Assembly (NCBI GenBank): GCA_900317765.1
Contig: ONID01000010.1
Span: 1-36,415 of the forward strand
DNA from: an uncultured Eubacteriales bacterium
GTDB lineage: Bacteria > Bacillota > Clostridia > Oscillospirales > Acutalibacteraceae
Length of the DNA: 36,415 nt
Reading direction: 5' to 3'
The translations under genes and the position numbers were made by a program. The notes under the pieces were generated by a model. That model was given only the letters and a program-made list of their open reading frames with translations, was not told the DNA's origin and made no database searches. Positions 15,553 through 24,527 of the stretch are shown piece after piece; positions within the stretch are counted from its first letter, which is position 1, and every line of letters begins with the position of its first letter.

Positions 15553-15656
15553 ATGTGCTCCTCCTTTCCAGAAATATTTCTATGCAGTACAGTTGGCTGT
15601 ATTGATAGCAAAAGAGTGTGATTGACCTATTATTGAAGAAATGATGGGGCAGATGA

Positions 15657-17093
15657 CTATGCGGCTTTCTTCTTGGCAGGTGCGTATTTTTTTGTGATCT
15701 TGTCGTACTCTTTGATAGCATCCTGAAGATGTGCCATAAAGGCGTCTTCATCGTACACACCTTCATTATTCGACAGACCCTCGCCGGTGTAATCCAGCCC
15801 TTTGAGCTTAATCGGAAATGCAGCGGGGGGATTTGCCAGATCGAGCAGAGACAGACCGCGCAGCTGATCTACTGTCTGATAGACCAGATTGAGAGAACAG
15901 TATTTTTTGCTGTCTTTATTGTGCCAGCGACAGAACACCAGCTTGCAGCCGATAGGCGTTTTCTTTTCGATGGTGTAGAGGAGTGAATAATCCTCCGCGC
16001 CGAGGGCGGAAAGTACGCTGCCTACATTGGAATCATGACCGCAGAGGAAGGTAAACTTTCTTCCGTCGGTGTTCAGTTCCTTCTGAATTTCCTGCAGCAG
16101 GGGATGAGCGACATTGGAAGCAATCAGCGGAGCCGTAAAGAGCATATCCTGGTAGACGTCCTTGACTTCGGCGAGATCCTCCCACTGTTGCTTTGTCAGA
16201 GCTTTACCGAATGCCGCCTTTTTGCTGTCGGTTTCCTCGTAGTACTGAAGCACAAGCGCGTCGCTGACCGCACAAGCCGTTTTGAGCGAACCGGTCAATG
16301 TCGGCTCGTCGTTAAGCACCAGATTCAGCTGGGTGTCGTCTGTGCGGAATTCCTTGACCGTGCCATCCTTCCAGGCGGCGGATTGCTTCATGTCGATGAC
16401 GTCGGCAAGCAGCGAATAGTTGTCGCTGAGTCCCTTGATCTTTTCGGTGAACATTTCCATTACCTGTTTTTCCGCGTCGGCGTTGTATTCATCGGAGACG
16501 AATGTGAGCTGCGGTTTGAATACAGGATCCATCTTGTCAAATTCCGCGTGGTATTCGACCTTTTGGTTGGCGGTGGGCAGAAGTCCTGTCGAGAAGAACC
16601 TTGCCGTGGCAATGGTGCGCTGTTTGGAATTGGCGTAGAATCTGACTTCATTCTTGCCTGGCTTCTCGTTTTTTTCAAACAGTTCCTCCGATTCAAGCCA
16701 CTTGCGGAAAAACTGACCCATTTCGGTTTCCAGCGAACCGCCCCGGATGGACAGTTCGCTGGGATCGGACGACCAGGGAAACCATTCGTGCGGTGTAATG
16801 TCGCCAAGTACCGAGCCGCCTCCCGAAAGGGGAGAACGTATATTGTGTCGGCTCAGAACAACCACCTGATCGAGGGTATATCCCGAACGTGTCAGACTGG
16901 CGGTGTTGACGGTTTCTTCGGATTGATCCGAGCCGGCGTCGGCACCGGACCTGCTGCATGGTCTGATAAGACCGCCCCAGTAACCGCACTGTACCGCCAT
17001 CACGACTACGAGAAGCACTGCAAGCACCGCTGATATGGTGCGGTACTTGTATTGATTTGAGGTTTCATTATTTTTGTTCTTTCTATTATTCAT
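15657..17093 (-). CDS. Histidine acid phosphatase, glucose-1-phosphatase/phytase-like, membrane-anchored
   Basis: This 478-residue protein belongs to histidine phosphatase clan branch 2, close in pattern to glucose-1-phosphatase Agp and histidine acid phytases. The catalytic motif is SRHNIRSPL (82-90, nucleophile His83), with Asn in place of the usual Gly as in Agp. SVLGDITPHEWFPW and LSIRGGSLETEMGQF follow as in Agp. The proton-donor pair His353-Asp354 lies in CGHDSNV. Residues 20-36 form an N-terminal hydrophobic helix, so it acts outside the membrane. The tail KKYAPAKKKAA is lysine-rich. ATG 17093 has AAGGA upstream. It is 74 bases after the lipoprotein gene and probably cotranscribed. It likely frees phosphate and sugar from phosphorylated sugars or phytate. 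The exact substrate is unknown. Confidence 0.88.
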   Translation of the reverse strand: MNNRKNKNNETSNQYKYRTISAVLAVLLVVVMAVQCGYWGGLIRPCSRSGADAGSDQSEETVNTASLTRSGYTLDQVVVLSRHNIRSPLSGGGSVLGDITPHEWFPWSSDPSELSIRGGSLETEMGQFFRKWLESEELFEKNEKPGKNEVRFYANSKQRTIATARFFSTGLLPTANQKVEYHAEFDKMDPVFKPQLTFVSDEYNADAEKQVMEMFTEKIKGLSDNYSLLADVIDMKQSAAWKDGTVKEFRTDDTQLNLVLNDEPTLTGSLKTACAVSDALVLQYYEETDSKKAAFGKALTKQQWEDLAEVKDVYQDMLFTAPLIASNVAHPLLQEIQKELNTDGRKFTFLCGHDSNVGSVLSALGAEDYSLLYTIEKKTPIGCKLVFCRWHNKDSKKYCSLNLVYQTVDQLRGLSLLDLANPPAAFPIKLKGLDYTGEGLSNNEGVYDEDAFMAHLQDAIKEYDKITKKYAPAKKKAA

Positions 17094-17167
17094 CTCAGTA
17101 TGTCCTTATATTTGTGTCGTATAATACTGTGATTAATACTGTGAAAATATTACGCACCAAGAAGCAA

Positions 17168-17695
17168 TCATTTGTCGGAATTGCCCATTGTCAGATAAGC
17201 AGACTTGAAGGCATCGTAGCTGTCACGCAGACCGGGCGCTTTCAGAACGGTTTCGATTTCATCCGCAACACCTGCATCCTCAAACTGATCCTTGACGCTG
17301 TCAAAGTCACCTTTGTCGATTGCTTTGTCGAGTATCTCGAATGAATCCATGAAAGAGGCGTTGACATTTGCCTTTTTCTCATCTTCGAGGGCATTGATTT
17401 TCTCTTCCAAATCTTTCTTGAGGGATTCAACTGAATCCTCCCTGAAGCCCATCATGGCAGCATAGGAAGCAATTTTTCCGGCCAGTTCGGTTCTCTTTAA
17501 TGAAATGCCGGCTGAGCCGTCGCCGAGTTCGGCTGCTTCGTTGATAATATCCCCTAAAGCGTCTTCTGTGAGAGTTGCAGTAGCGGATGAGTTGGCGGGC
17601 TCCTCACTGGAGGTCTGATTGCCATCACAATTGCAGCTTGCCATTAAAGTGACTACCAATGCCGAGGCGATCAATAATGCGAGTAATTTTTTCAT
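17168..17695 (-). CDS. Small predicted lipoprotein, unknown function
   Basis: The 175-residue protein opens with a lipoprotein signal peptide (MKKLLALLIASALVVTLMAS) and lipobox LMASC, with Cys21 followed by NCDG and a Ser/Thr/Glu linker. The mature part (about 40-175) is helical and acidic with a predicted coiled segment (SVESLKKDLEEKINALEDEK). I do not recognise a family. The ATG at 17695 has GAAGGAG upstream and a good promoter 116 bases further upstream. It is the first gene of a probable lipoprotein-phosphatase-DUF5684 unit, so it may assist the exported phosphatase. That is inference from position only. Confidence 0.82.
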   Translation of the reverse strand: MKKLLALLIASALVVTLMASCNCDGNQTSSEEPANSSATATLTEDALGDIINEAAELGDGSAGISLKRTELAGKIASYAAMMGFREDSVESLKKDLEEKINALEDEKKANVNASFMDSFEILDKAIDKGDFDSVKDQFEDAGVADEIETVLKAPGLRDSYDAFKSAYLTMGNSDK

Positions 17696-18002
17696 TTTTC
17701 ATTCTCCTTCAAAATTTTGATTGTGCAGGCATGATTTTCCTGCTGATGTGGATGCAAATGCCGGTTCATTCTTGCGGAATTCTATAGAATGAATACGACC
17801 TTTAACCACTATCATATAGATTAATCGCCCTTGTCCAATAAATGTCCATAAAACTCGGGTATAATTAGTTACAATTTAGCAATTAATATTACAGATTTGT
17901 AATCTGACTGGCTGAAATGAATTTTTTAGACGGTCACGATAAAAAGGTATATATTATGAAGGGGATTTTCAGATTGTCAGAGAGATTGCCTGGTAAGCTG
18001 AT
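17696..18002. other. 307-base gap between YdcF and lipoprotein genes
   Basis: It contains the minus-strand promoter at 17811-17838, its leader, a plus-strand TATAAT (17860-17865) without a matching -35, and a small CAGATTtgtAATCTG hairpin (17893-17907). No convincing terminator for the ydcF-type gene was seen. A 25-codon plus-strand frame at 17956-18033 is not called. Confidence 0.6.
17811..17838 (-). promoter_or_regulatory. Promoter for lipoprotein-phosphatase unit
   Basis: On the minus strand TTGGAC (17833-17838), a 16-base spacer and TATGAT (17811-17816). The leader to the lipoprotein start is about 110 bases and includes the near-palindrome ATTCTATAGAAT (17779-17790), a possible regulator site. 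Confidence 0.6.
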
Positions 18003-19238
18003 TCAGTGCACCAGCAGGTTCAGGAGAAAATAGAGCAGAATCATTCCGCCGAAAATCAGAGCCTGTTTTAATCTGTGTTTTGTGAGCAGCCCGATAAATT
18101 CCCGCACTGCGGCATTGGGCCAGAAATACCACTTGGTTTCTGCGCCCATACCGACGGCACGCATCTTGACCCTTCTTGCAAAAAGACCGCTGCGGAACAC
18201 ATGATAATTGGTGGTGGAAAAGGCAATTTTTCCTTGGGGATTGACTGCCAAAATCTTTTCTTTTGAAAATTTCATATTTTCAAAGGTGTCGGTAGAACGG
18301 TCTTCTTCAATAATCCGATTTTCCGGAATGCCGTGCTCCACAAGATAGCGTTTCATGGAGGCGCTTTCGGATATCACTTCGTCCGCGCCCTGACCGCCTG
18401 AGGTGACGAAAATCAGTTCTTTTCCGGTTGTTTCTTTCTGCTTGTGATAAAATGCCAATGCACGGTCAATACGTCCCCGCAGAAGCGGCATGGGCGTGCC
18501 GTCCTTTTTGAGTCCGCAGCCTAAAATAATGACGAAATCCTTATCCGGTTCCGGATCATGACGGGCAGCGATGGCGTCGGCAACGATGACGCCGATCAGC
18601 ATACATTCAAAGTAAAGATAGGCAGCCGAAAAAATATTCACAATCAGGTTGTGGAGCAAAATGTACGATTCTTTGCCTGACACGGAAGAATCATAGAGAT
18701 ACAGGAGCAGTACACCGCCGACCAGAAGAAAGGACAGGATGATTCCCAGAATATTGACAAGTCGCTTTCCCTCATGCCGGATCAGGGAAATATTGGAAAC
18801 GCACAGACCTGCGGAAAACACAAGGATGAACGGAAAGGTCAGCAGCATATAAGTTTTGGCGGAATCGGACATCAGACTGAATATTTCCGCCATGCTGAGT
18901 TCTTCGGAATACCCGAACAGCTGGACAGTCAAGAGAATATGTCCGAGCAGCAGAAACACGACGAATACCGCAAAGCCCATGTAGAAAATGGTGTTGTAAG
19001 AATAAGGGTTGTATTGCAGCTGTTTGAAAAACGCGGAAACCAGCAATACCAGTGACACAGCAAAGTAAAGGTCAAGCACAATCATCATGTGCATCGACTG
19101 ATGGTCTCCATGACAGAGCATGAATACGGTCAGGAGAATGACCGTAGTGACGGAAATCACCAGAAGATGATACAGCTTTGGTTTTTTGTTTCTGGTATCA
19201 AATTTCATCATGTTTTTGACGGTTTCGGAATGAATCAT
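18003..19238 (-). CDS. YdcF/SanA-type DUF218 membrane protein
   Basis: The 411-residue protein has about eight N-terminal transmembrane helices (residues 20-245), then a DUF218 domain (about 250-390: DFVIILGCGLKKDGTPMPLL, RIDRALAFYHKQ, FVTSGGQGADE, ESASMKRYL, EDRSTDTFENMKFSKE, FSTTNYHVFRSGLFARR), and a final C-terminal helix. DUF218 (YdcF, SanA, ElyC) proteins act in envelope and vancomycin-barrier functions. YdcF binds S-adenosylmethionine, but the reaction is unsettled. The multi-helix N-terminus is the Firmicutes YdcF layout. ATG 19238 has GGAGC upstream, and a promoter lies about 100 bases further upstream. Confidence 0.92.
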   Translation of the reverse strand: MIHSETVKNMMKFDTRNKKPKLYHLLVISVTTVILLTVFMLCHGDHQSMHMMIVLDLYFAVSLVLLVSAFFKQLQYNPYSYNTIFYMGFAVFVVFLLLGHILLTVQLFGYSEELSMAEIFSLMSDSAKTYMLLTFPFILVFSAGLCVSNISLIRHEGKRLVNILGIILSFLLVGGVLLLYLYDSSVSGKESYILLHNLIVNIFSAAYLYFECMLIGVIVADAIAARHDPEPDKDFVIILGCGLKKDGTPMPLLRGRIDRALAFYHKQKETTGKELIFVTSGGQGADEVISESASMKRYLVEHGIPENRIIEEDRSTDTFENMKFSKEKILAVNPQGKIAFSTTNYHVFRSGLFARRVKMRAVGMGAETKWYFWPNAAVREFIGLLTKHRLKQALIFGGMILLYFLLNLLVH

Positions 19239-19340
19239 GTGTTGTCGCTCCTTTTTTTATTCTATTTTGACATGCGCTTTACCGGAATGATAAATCTTCC
19301 TTGTGCTAAAGACGATTGCCCCTCGGAATATGTTAATTAT

Positions 19341-19369
19341 ATGATAACACACCCCAAAAATAAATCCAA
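19341..19369 (-). promoter_or_regulatory. Promoter for ydcF-type gene
   Basis: On the minus strand TTGGAT (19364-19369), a 17-base spacer and TATCAT (19341-19346), about 100 bases before the start. The rest of the 19239-19548 gap holds only AT-rich DNA and the trp terminator. Confidence 0.65.
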
Positions 19370-19486
19370 CGGCTTTGTGAGAGAATGATTATAAATATTT
19401 TATGAACAAGCCCTTTTTGCCGCGTTCTGTGTTAATGCCATGCGCTTTTTCCGCAAACGAAAAGAAGAGACTTATTTCTTCCGACA

Positions 19487-19529
19487 ATAAAAAAACAAAC
19501 CTCAGTCCCAAGTGAGAGAGAGGTCTGTT
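19487..19529 (-). terminator. Intrinsic terminator of the trp operon
   Basis: On the minus strand AACAGACCTC (19520-19529) pairs with GAGGTTTGTT (19494-19503) with one G-U, followed by a U-run (19489-19495). It is 20 bases after the trpA stop. Confidence 0.85.
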
Positions 19530-19548
19530 CATTTAAATATTTATTTTT

Positions 19549-20337
19549 TCAGTCAGCTTGCATGACAGCGTTTTTCATGCGCCTGACGTATGCTCCGACG
19601 TATTCCGGCGCGTTCTGGCCGTGCTGTTCAAGCAGTCTGATAATGGCGGAGCCGACGATAGCGCCGTCTGAAAGGGAGGCCATCTTCTGCGCCTGTTCGG
19701 GGGTGGATATGCCGAAGCCTATTGCGCAGGGAGTATCGGTGTTCTGTCTGATAACCTCCACGATGGAGGCAAGGTCGGTCTTGATCTCGCTTCTCATTCC
19801 CGTCACGCCGAGACTGGACACGAGATAGATAAACCCTTCCGCTTCCTTCGCAATCATGGCAATGCGGTTTTCGGAAGTCGGCGCGATGAGCGAAATCAGG
19901 TCAACGCCGTATTGACGGCACAGCGGCAGGAATTCATCCTTTTCCTCAAAGGGCAGGTCGGGCAGAATAAGACCGTCGACCCCTATTTCGCTGCAGGTGG
20001 AAATGAAACATTCCGCGCCGTAGGAAAACACCACATTGGCATAGGTCATAAAGACCATGGGAACCGTCACATCACCGCGCAGATTCCGCACCAGATCAAA
20101 AACCTTATCTGTCGTTGTACCTGCGCTCAGCGCACGGATATTCGCCCCCTGAATGACAGGCCCTTCTGCGGTGGGGTCGGAGAAGGGGATGCCGAGCTCG
20201 ATCAGATCGGCGCCGTTTTCGGCAGCGGCGCGCACCACCGCCGCGGTGGTTTCGAGATCGGGATCGCCGCAGGTGATGAAGGGAATAAATGCCTTCCCGT
20301 CTGCAAACGCCTTTGCGATTCTTCCGGTATTACTCAT
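19549..20337 (-). CDS. trpA: Tryptophan synthase alpha subunit
   Basis: TrpA cleaves indole-3-glycerol phosphate to indole and glyceraldehyde-3-phosphate and channels indole to TrpB. The 262 residues form a TIM barrel of normal length. The catalytic region is [19 protein letters not shown] (45-63): the general-acid Glu is Glu47. The position equal to Salmonella Asp60 is Glu58, a conservative change that I believe occurs in other Firmicutes but could not check. Phosphate-binding GVTGMRSE and GFGISTPEQ are intact. ATG 20337 has GGGGAGGA upstream and overlaps the trpB end by 8 bases. It is the last gene of the operon, followed by the terminator. Confidence 0.97.
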   Translation of the reverse strand: MSNTGRIAKAFADGKAFIPFITCGDPDLETTAAVVRAAAENGADLIELGIPFSDPTAEGPVIQGANIRALSAGTTTDKVFDLVRNLRGDVTVPMVFMTYANVVFSYGAECFISTCSEIGVDGLILPDLPFEEKDEFLPLCRQYGVDLISLIAPTSENRIAMIAKEAEGFIYLVSSLGVTGMRSEIKTDLASIVEVIRQNTDTPCAIGFGISTPEQAQKMASLSDGAIVGSAIIRLLEQHGQNAPEYVGAYVRRMKNAVMQAD

Positions 20338-21520
20338 AAATATCCTCCCCTCTGTAACGGGCTATCGCCGCGCAGTCCTTGTCGCCTCGTCCCGATATGG
20401 TGATGACGATAATCTTGTCCTTGTCCAGCGTCGGAGCCAACTTCATGGCGTAGGCGACGGCATGCGATGACTCAATCGCGGGAATGATGCCCTCTGTCCG
20501 TGCGAGATATTCAAACGCCTGCACCGCTTCTTCGTCCGTGATAGCGACATAATCAGCGCGTCCGATGTCGTGCAGATAGGCGTGTTCAGGACCGACGCCG
20601 GGGTAATCCAGACCGGCGGAAATGGAATAGACCGGAGCGATCTGTCCGTATTTGTCCTGGCAGAAATAGGATTTCATGCCGTGGAAGATACCTAATTTGC
20701 CGGTTGCAATGGTGGCTGCGGTTTCAAAGGTATCCACACCGCGTCCCGCTGCTTCGCAGCCGATCAGACGAACCCCCTCATCATTGATGAAGTGGTAAAA
20801 GCTGCCGATGGCATTGGAGCCGCCCCCGACGCATGCGATGACCGCGTCGGGCAGCCGACCTTCCTTCTCCATGATCTGAGACTTGATTTCTTTCGAGATG
20901 ACCGCCTGAAAGTCACGCACGATAGTAGGGAAGGGGTGAGGTCCCATGACGGAGCCGAGGCAGTAATGCGTGTCGTCGATGCGGGAAGTCCATTCGCGCA
21001 TGGCCTCAGAAACGGCGTCCTTCAATGTCGCGGTTCCCGACTTGACGGGAATGACCTCCGCACCCAGCAGACGCATGCGGTAGACGTTGAGCGCCTGCCG
21101 TTTGGTGTCCTCTTCGCCCATGAACACCACACACTCCATGCCCATGAGCGCGGCGGCGGTTGCTGTGGCAACACCGTGCTGACCCGCGCCTGTTTCGGCA
21201 ATCAGACGGGTCTTGCCCATTTTTTTGGCAAGCAGCGCCTGTCCCAGCACGTTGTTGATCTTGTGCGCGCCGGTGTGATTGAGGTCTTCGCGCTTGAGAT
21301 AAATCTTTGCGCCGCCTAAGTCGGCGGTCATCTTGGCGGCATAATAGAGCCGCGAAGGTCTTCCGGCGTATTCGTTGAAAAGCTCGGTCAGTTCGCTGTT
21401 GAACTGCGGGTCGTTCTTGTAATGGTTATACGCCTCTTCCAATTCTATGACGGCGTTCATCAGCGTTTCTGGGATATACTGCCCGCCGTGAATGCCGAAG
21501 CGTCCGTTCGGATTGGTCAT
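20330..21520 (-). CDS. trpB: Tryptophan synthase beta subunit
   Basis: TrpB is the PLP enzyme that joins indole and serine to make tryptophan. The 396 residues are full length. HTGAHKINN carries the Schiff-base lysine Lys87, and the catalytic Glu109 lies in [12 protein letters not shown]. The substrate carboxylate loop sits in the same segment. [12 protein letters not shown] binds the PLP phosphate. It is the canonical TrpB1 type expected to pair with TrpA. The ATG at 21520 overlaps the trpF stop as ATGA, with GAGGA upstream, indicating translational coupling. Confidence 0.98.
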   Translation of the reverse strand: MTNPNGRFGIHGGQYIPETLMNAVIELEEAYNHYKNDPQFNSELTELFNEYAGRPSRLYYAAKMTADLGGAKIYLKREDLNHTGAHKINNVLGQALLAKKMGKTRLIAETGAGQHGVATATAAALMGMECVVFMGEEDTKRQALNVYRMRLLGAEVIPVKSGTATLKDAVSEAMREWTSRIDDTHYCLGSVMGPHPFPTIVRDFQAVISKEIKSQIMEKEGRLPDAVIACVGGGSNAIGSFYHFINDEGVRLIGCEAAGRGVDTFETAATIATGKLGIFHGMKSYFCQDKYGQIAPVYSISAGLDYPGVGPEHAYLHDIGRADYVAITDEEAVQAFEYLARTEGIIPAIESSHAVAYAMKLAPTLDKDKIIVITISGRGDKDCAAIARYRGEDIYE

Positions 21521-22125
21521 TTTGCGTCTTCCTCTCTGACGGCGGCAACAAAAGCCGCCATTTTATTTAAATCCTTTATTCCGTCGGTCTCAATGCCGGA
21601 GCTGACGTCCACGCCGTAGGGGTGAAGCATCCGGACGGCTGCCGCTGCGTTGTCGGGGTTGAGTCCTCCCGCGAGAAAATAATCCCGGCGGACGCCGGCG
21701 ACGGCTGACCAGTCAAACGCCACGCCGCTTCCCATGCCCGAATCCAGCAGCAGGTATTCCGACGGGAAATCTTCCGCCGGAAGGCAGTCCTCCGGTTTCC
21801 CAATGCAAAAGGCTTTTATGATGGGCTTGTCGGACAGCTCCCGCAGGCGCATGACATATTCCGTGTCTTCCTGTCCGTGAAGCTGGGCGATGTCGATAAC
21901 GCCACCTCCCAGCAGGACGGCGATTTTTTCGGGCGGTTCGTCCACAAACACGCCCACAGCATTTATGTCGGGGTCAAGCAGCTGTCTCAGTTTCACGGCC
22001 TGTTTGGGAGTGAGACAGCGTCTGCTTTTGGGATAGAATACAAAGCCGACGTAATCGGGGCGCAGGTCGTTGACGGCTTGTATTTCACAGGGTCGTGTCA
22101 GACCGCAGAGCTTGATTTTTGTCAT
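21517..22125 (-). CDS. trpF: Phosphoribosylanthranilate isomerase
   Basis: TrpF performs the Amadori rearrangement of N-(5'-phosphoribosyl)anthranilate to CdRP. The 202-residue TIM barrel shows [16 protein letters not shown] at the N-terminus (catalytic Cys7), [38 protein letters not shown] (catalytic Asp) and [13 protein letters not shown] 22125 overlaps the trpC stop in an ATGA junction with AAAGGA upstream. It is a separate gene, not fused with trpC as in enteric bacteria. Confidence 0.97.
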   Translation of the reverse strand: MTKIKLCGLTRPCEIQAVNDLRPDYVGFVFYPKSRRCLTPKQAVKLRQLLDPDINAVGVFVDEPPEKIAVLLGGGVIDIAQLHGQEDTEYVMRLRELSDKPIIKAFCIGKPEDCLPAEDFPSEYLLLDSGMGSGVAFDWSAVAGVRRDYFLAGGLNPDNAAAAVRMLHPYGVDVSSGIETDGIKDLNKMAAFVAAVREEDAK

Positions 22126-22907
22126 AAGGCCATTCCTTTCAGCTCCACCAGCTTCGAACGTTTGTCCTGCGCACGCATGAGTGTTTCGCCGATGAGCACC
22201 GCGTTTGCGCCGATCTCTCGCAGGGAAGCAATGTCCTGTGGAGTTCGGACGCCGCTTTCGGAAACAAACAGCACTTGGGGCGGCAGCAGTTCCCGCAGCC
22301 TACGGCTGTTGCCCTGATCCACTGTAAAGTCCTTTAGGTTGCGGTTGTTCACGCCGACCACCCTTGCGCCGGCGTTCAGCGCCATTTCAATCTCCTTTTC
22401 GTCATGCGCTTCCACCAGTGCGGACAGCCCCAGTTCATCGCAAACGCCGATGTATTCGTTCAGCTGCGTAGGGCTGAGAATGGAGCAGATCAGCAGCACC
22501 GCCGATGCTCCGAGCAGTTTGGCCTCATAGATCATATACTCGTCGACTGTGAAATCCTTCCGCAGACAGGGAACGGTTACACATTCTGCGATTTGCCGCA
22601 GATAGCTGTCGCTGCCCAAGAACCATTTGGGTTCGGTGAGCACCGAAATGGCGTCGGCTCCCGCCGCTTCGTATTCCCGCGCTATTTGAAGATAGGGAAA
22701 GTCGGGGGCAATCAGCCCTTTGGAGGGCGAAGCCTTCTTGCATTCGCAGATAAAGGCGATGTCCGGCTTTTTCAGGGCGTTTTCAAAGGCAAAATGCCCT
22801 TTGGGTAGGGCAAGGGCATTCGCACGCACGGTTTCCGAGGGAACGGTAGCCTGCGCTAAACGCACGCGCTCCTTGGCGTATTCCGCCAGCTGGTCTAAAA
22901 TGGTCAT
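22122..22907 (-). CDS. trpC: Indole-3-glycerol phosphate synthase
   Basis: TrpC closes the indole ring, turning CdRP into indole-3-glycerol phosphate. The 261 residues match the family. FICECKKASPSKGLI holds the catalytic lysine and SPS phosphate contact. VLTEPKWFLGS, CLRKDFTVDEYMIYEAKLLGA, VEAHDEKE, VVGVNNRNLKDFTVD and VSESGVRTPQD are all conserved. Its ATG at 22907 overlaps the trpD stop by one base (TAATG), and GGAGG lies eight bases upstream inside trpD. Confidence 0.97.
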   Translation of the reverse strand: MTILDQLAEYAKERVRLAQATVPSETVRANALALPKGHFAFENALKKPDIAFICECKKASPSKGLIAPDFPYLQIAREYEAAGADAISVLTEPKWFLGSDSYLRQIAECVTVPCLRKDFTVDEYMIYEAKLLGASAVLLICSILSPTQLNEYIGVCDELGLSALVEAHDEKEIEMALNAGARVVGVNNRNLKDFTVDQGNSRRLRELLPPQVLFVSESGVRTPQDIASLREIGANAVLIGETLMRAQDKRSKLVELKGMAL

Positions 22908-23935
22908 TATTCAGCCTCCGGACGGTTGCTCACTTCGATGAATTTTTCCAGCGTCTTGAGCGCTGCGCCGGAGTCGATGATCTCCGCGGCCAGCACGACG
23001 CCCTTCTCCATCGTTTCTGCCTTGCCGCCGATGTAGAGCGCCGCGCCGGCATTCATCAGAACGGCGTTGCGCTTGTGTCCCTGTTCGCCGCTCAGAATGG
23101 CGCGGGTGGTCGCGGCGTTTTCTGCTGGAGTACCGCCCTTTAAGTCAGCTTTGCTGCATCTTTCAAAGCCGAACTGTTCGGGGGTGATGACGGTCGAACG
23201 GAACCAGCCGTCCTTGATCTCGCAGATCTTTGTGGGAGCGCTGAGCGAGATTTCGTCCAACTTATCCATGCCGTAGACCACCATGCCGCGCTTGACCCCA
23301 AGGCTGACAAGCACCTGTGCAAGCGGTTCGACGAGGTATTCGTCGTACACGCCGAGCAGCTGCATGGAGGGAGAGCCGGGGTTGGTGAGAGGTCCCAAGA
23401 TATTGAAGACCGTGCGGAAGCCAAGTTCCCGGCGGATGGCGCCGACGTATTTCATGGATGTGTGGTACTTCTGGGCGAAGAAGAAACACATGCCCACTTC
23501 CTTGAGCAGTTCAATACAGCGTGAAGGACTCTGATTGATATTCACGCCCAGCGCTTCCAGACAGTCCGCCGTTCCGCTGAGTGAGGAAGCTGCGCGGTTG
23601 CCGTGCTTGGCAACCTTCATGCCTCCTGCGGCTGCCACCAGCGCGGAGGTGGTGGAAATGTTGAAGCTGTGCGCGTTGTCGCCGCCGGTGCCGACGATCT
23701 CGAAGATGTCCATGCCGGTGTCTACCTTTGTGGCGTGATCACGCATCGCGGCAGCGCAGCCGGCGATTTCATCGGTGGTTTCTGCGCGTGCGCTCTTGGT
23801 GGAAAGCGCCGAAAGAAAGGCTGCGTTTTGGGTCGGTGTGGTTTCTCCGCTCATAATTTCATTCATTACGGCGTAAGCTTCGTTGTAGGTCAGGTCTTCT
23901 TTGCTGACGATTTTGATAATGGCTTCTTTGATCAT
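22907..23935 (-). CDS. trpD: Anthranilate phosphoribosyltransferase
   Basis: TrpD transfers phosphoribose from PRPP to anthranilate. The 342 residues are full length. [15 protein letters not shown] is the glycine-rich PRPP/Mg loop, and [21 protein letters not shown] is the anthranilate-binding and KHGNR motif. [18 protein letters not shown] is a conserved C-terminal segment. ATG 23935 has AAGGAG eight bases upstream and starts 25 bases after the trpG stop. It is a stand-alone enzyme, not fused to TrpG. Confidence 0.98.
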   Translation of the reverse strand: MIKEAIIKIVSKEDLTYNEAYAVMNEIMSGETTPTQNAAFLSALSTKSARAETTDEIAGCAAAMRDHATKVDTGMDIFEIVGTGGDNAHSFNISTTSALVAAAGGMKVAKHGNRAASSLSGTADCLEALGVNINQSPSRCIELLKEVGMCFFFAQKYHTSMKYVGAIRRELGFRTVFNILGPLTNPGSPSMQLLGVYDEYLVEPLAQVLVSLGVKRGMVVYGMDKLDEISLSAPTKICEIKDGWFRSTVITPEQFGFERCSKADLKGGTPAENAATTRAILSGEQGHKRNAVLMNAGAALYIGGKAETMEKGVVLAAEIIDSGAALKTLEKFIEVSNRPEAE

Positions 23936-23960
23936 TTTGGTTTGCTCCTTTTTTGGTGTT

Positions 23961-24527
23961 TTATATATTTATAAAATTCTCCAGCATTTTCTTACCGTCG
24001 GGCGTCATGATGGATTCCGGATGGAACTGTACCCCGTAAATCGGGAACTGTCTGTGCTGTACCGCCATAATCTCGCCCTGCTTTGTGCGTGCTGTGACTT
24101 TCAGGCAATCGGGGAGGCTATCGGGATTGGCAGCCAGCGAATGGTATCTCGCAACGGGCGCCGTGCGCGGACAGCCGCGGAAGAGCGGACAGTTCTTGTC
24201 GAATGTGACGTCCGACTGCTTGCCGTGCATGAGGCGAGAAGCGTAGGTAATCTCTCCGCCGAACGCCATGCAGATGGCCTGATGACCGAGACACACGCCA
24301 AGCGTCGGAATCTCACGCCCCAATTCCTTTGCCGCCGCCACAAGAATGCCCGCGTTCTCCGGTCTGCCGGGACCGGGCGAAAGAATAATGCGCTGCGGCT
24401 CAAGCGCTCTGATCTGTTTCACTGTCATTTCGTCGTTTCGAATGACTTTGATGTCGGGGTCAATGCTGCCTACCAGCTGGTAGAGATTGTAGGAAAAGCT
24501 GTCGTAATTGTCAATGAGCAGTATCAT
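23961..24527 (-). CDS. trpG: Anthranilate synthase glutamine amidotransferase subunit
   Basis: TrpG supplies ammonia from glutamine to TrpE. The 188 residues form a class I amidotransferase with the full triad: Cys79 in GVCLGHQ, His169 and Glu171 in VQFHPES. The oxyanion motif is [13 protein letters not shown] set the start at [15 protein letters not shown] (ATG 24527). It overlaps the trpE stop as ATGA with GGAGG upstream in trpE. The frame upstream to 24587 reads through trpE and is not used. It could also serve folate synthesis as PabA, but the operon context argues for TrpG. Confidence 0.96.
   Translation of the reverse strand: MILLIDNYDSFSYNLYQLVGSIDPDIKVIRNDEMTVKQIRALEPQRIILSPGPGRPENAGILVAAAKELGREIPTLGVCLGHQAICMAFGGEITYASRLMHGKQSDVTFDKNCPLFRGCPRTAPVARYHSLAANPDSLPDCLKVTARTKQGEIMAVQHRQFPIYGVQFHPESIMTPDGKKMLENFINI

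Noticed and set aside
17956-18033. 25-codon plus-strand frame encoding a cationic peptide, with AAAGG upstream
   Set aside because: Very short, overlaps the end of the YdcF-type gene, and the upstream TATAAT lacks a -35. Could be chance.
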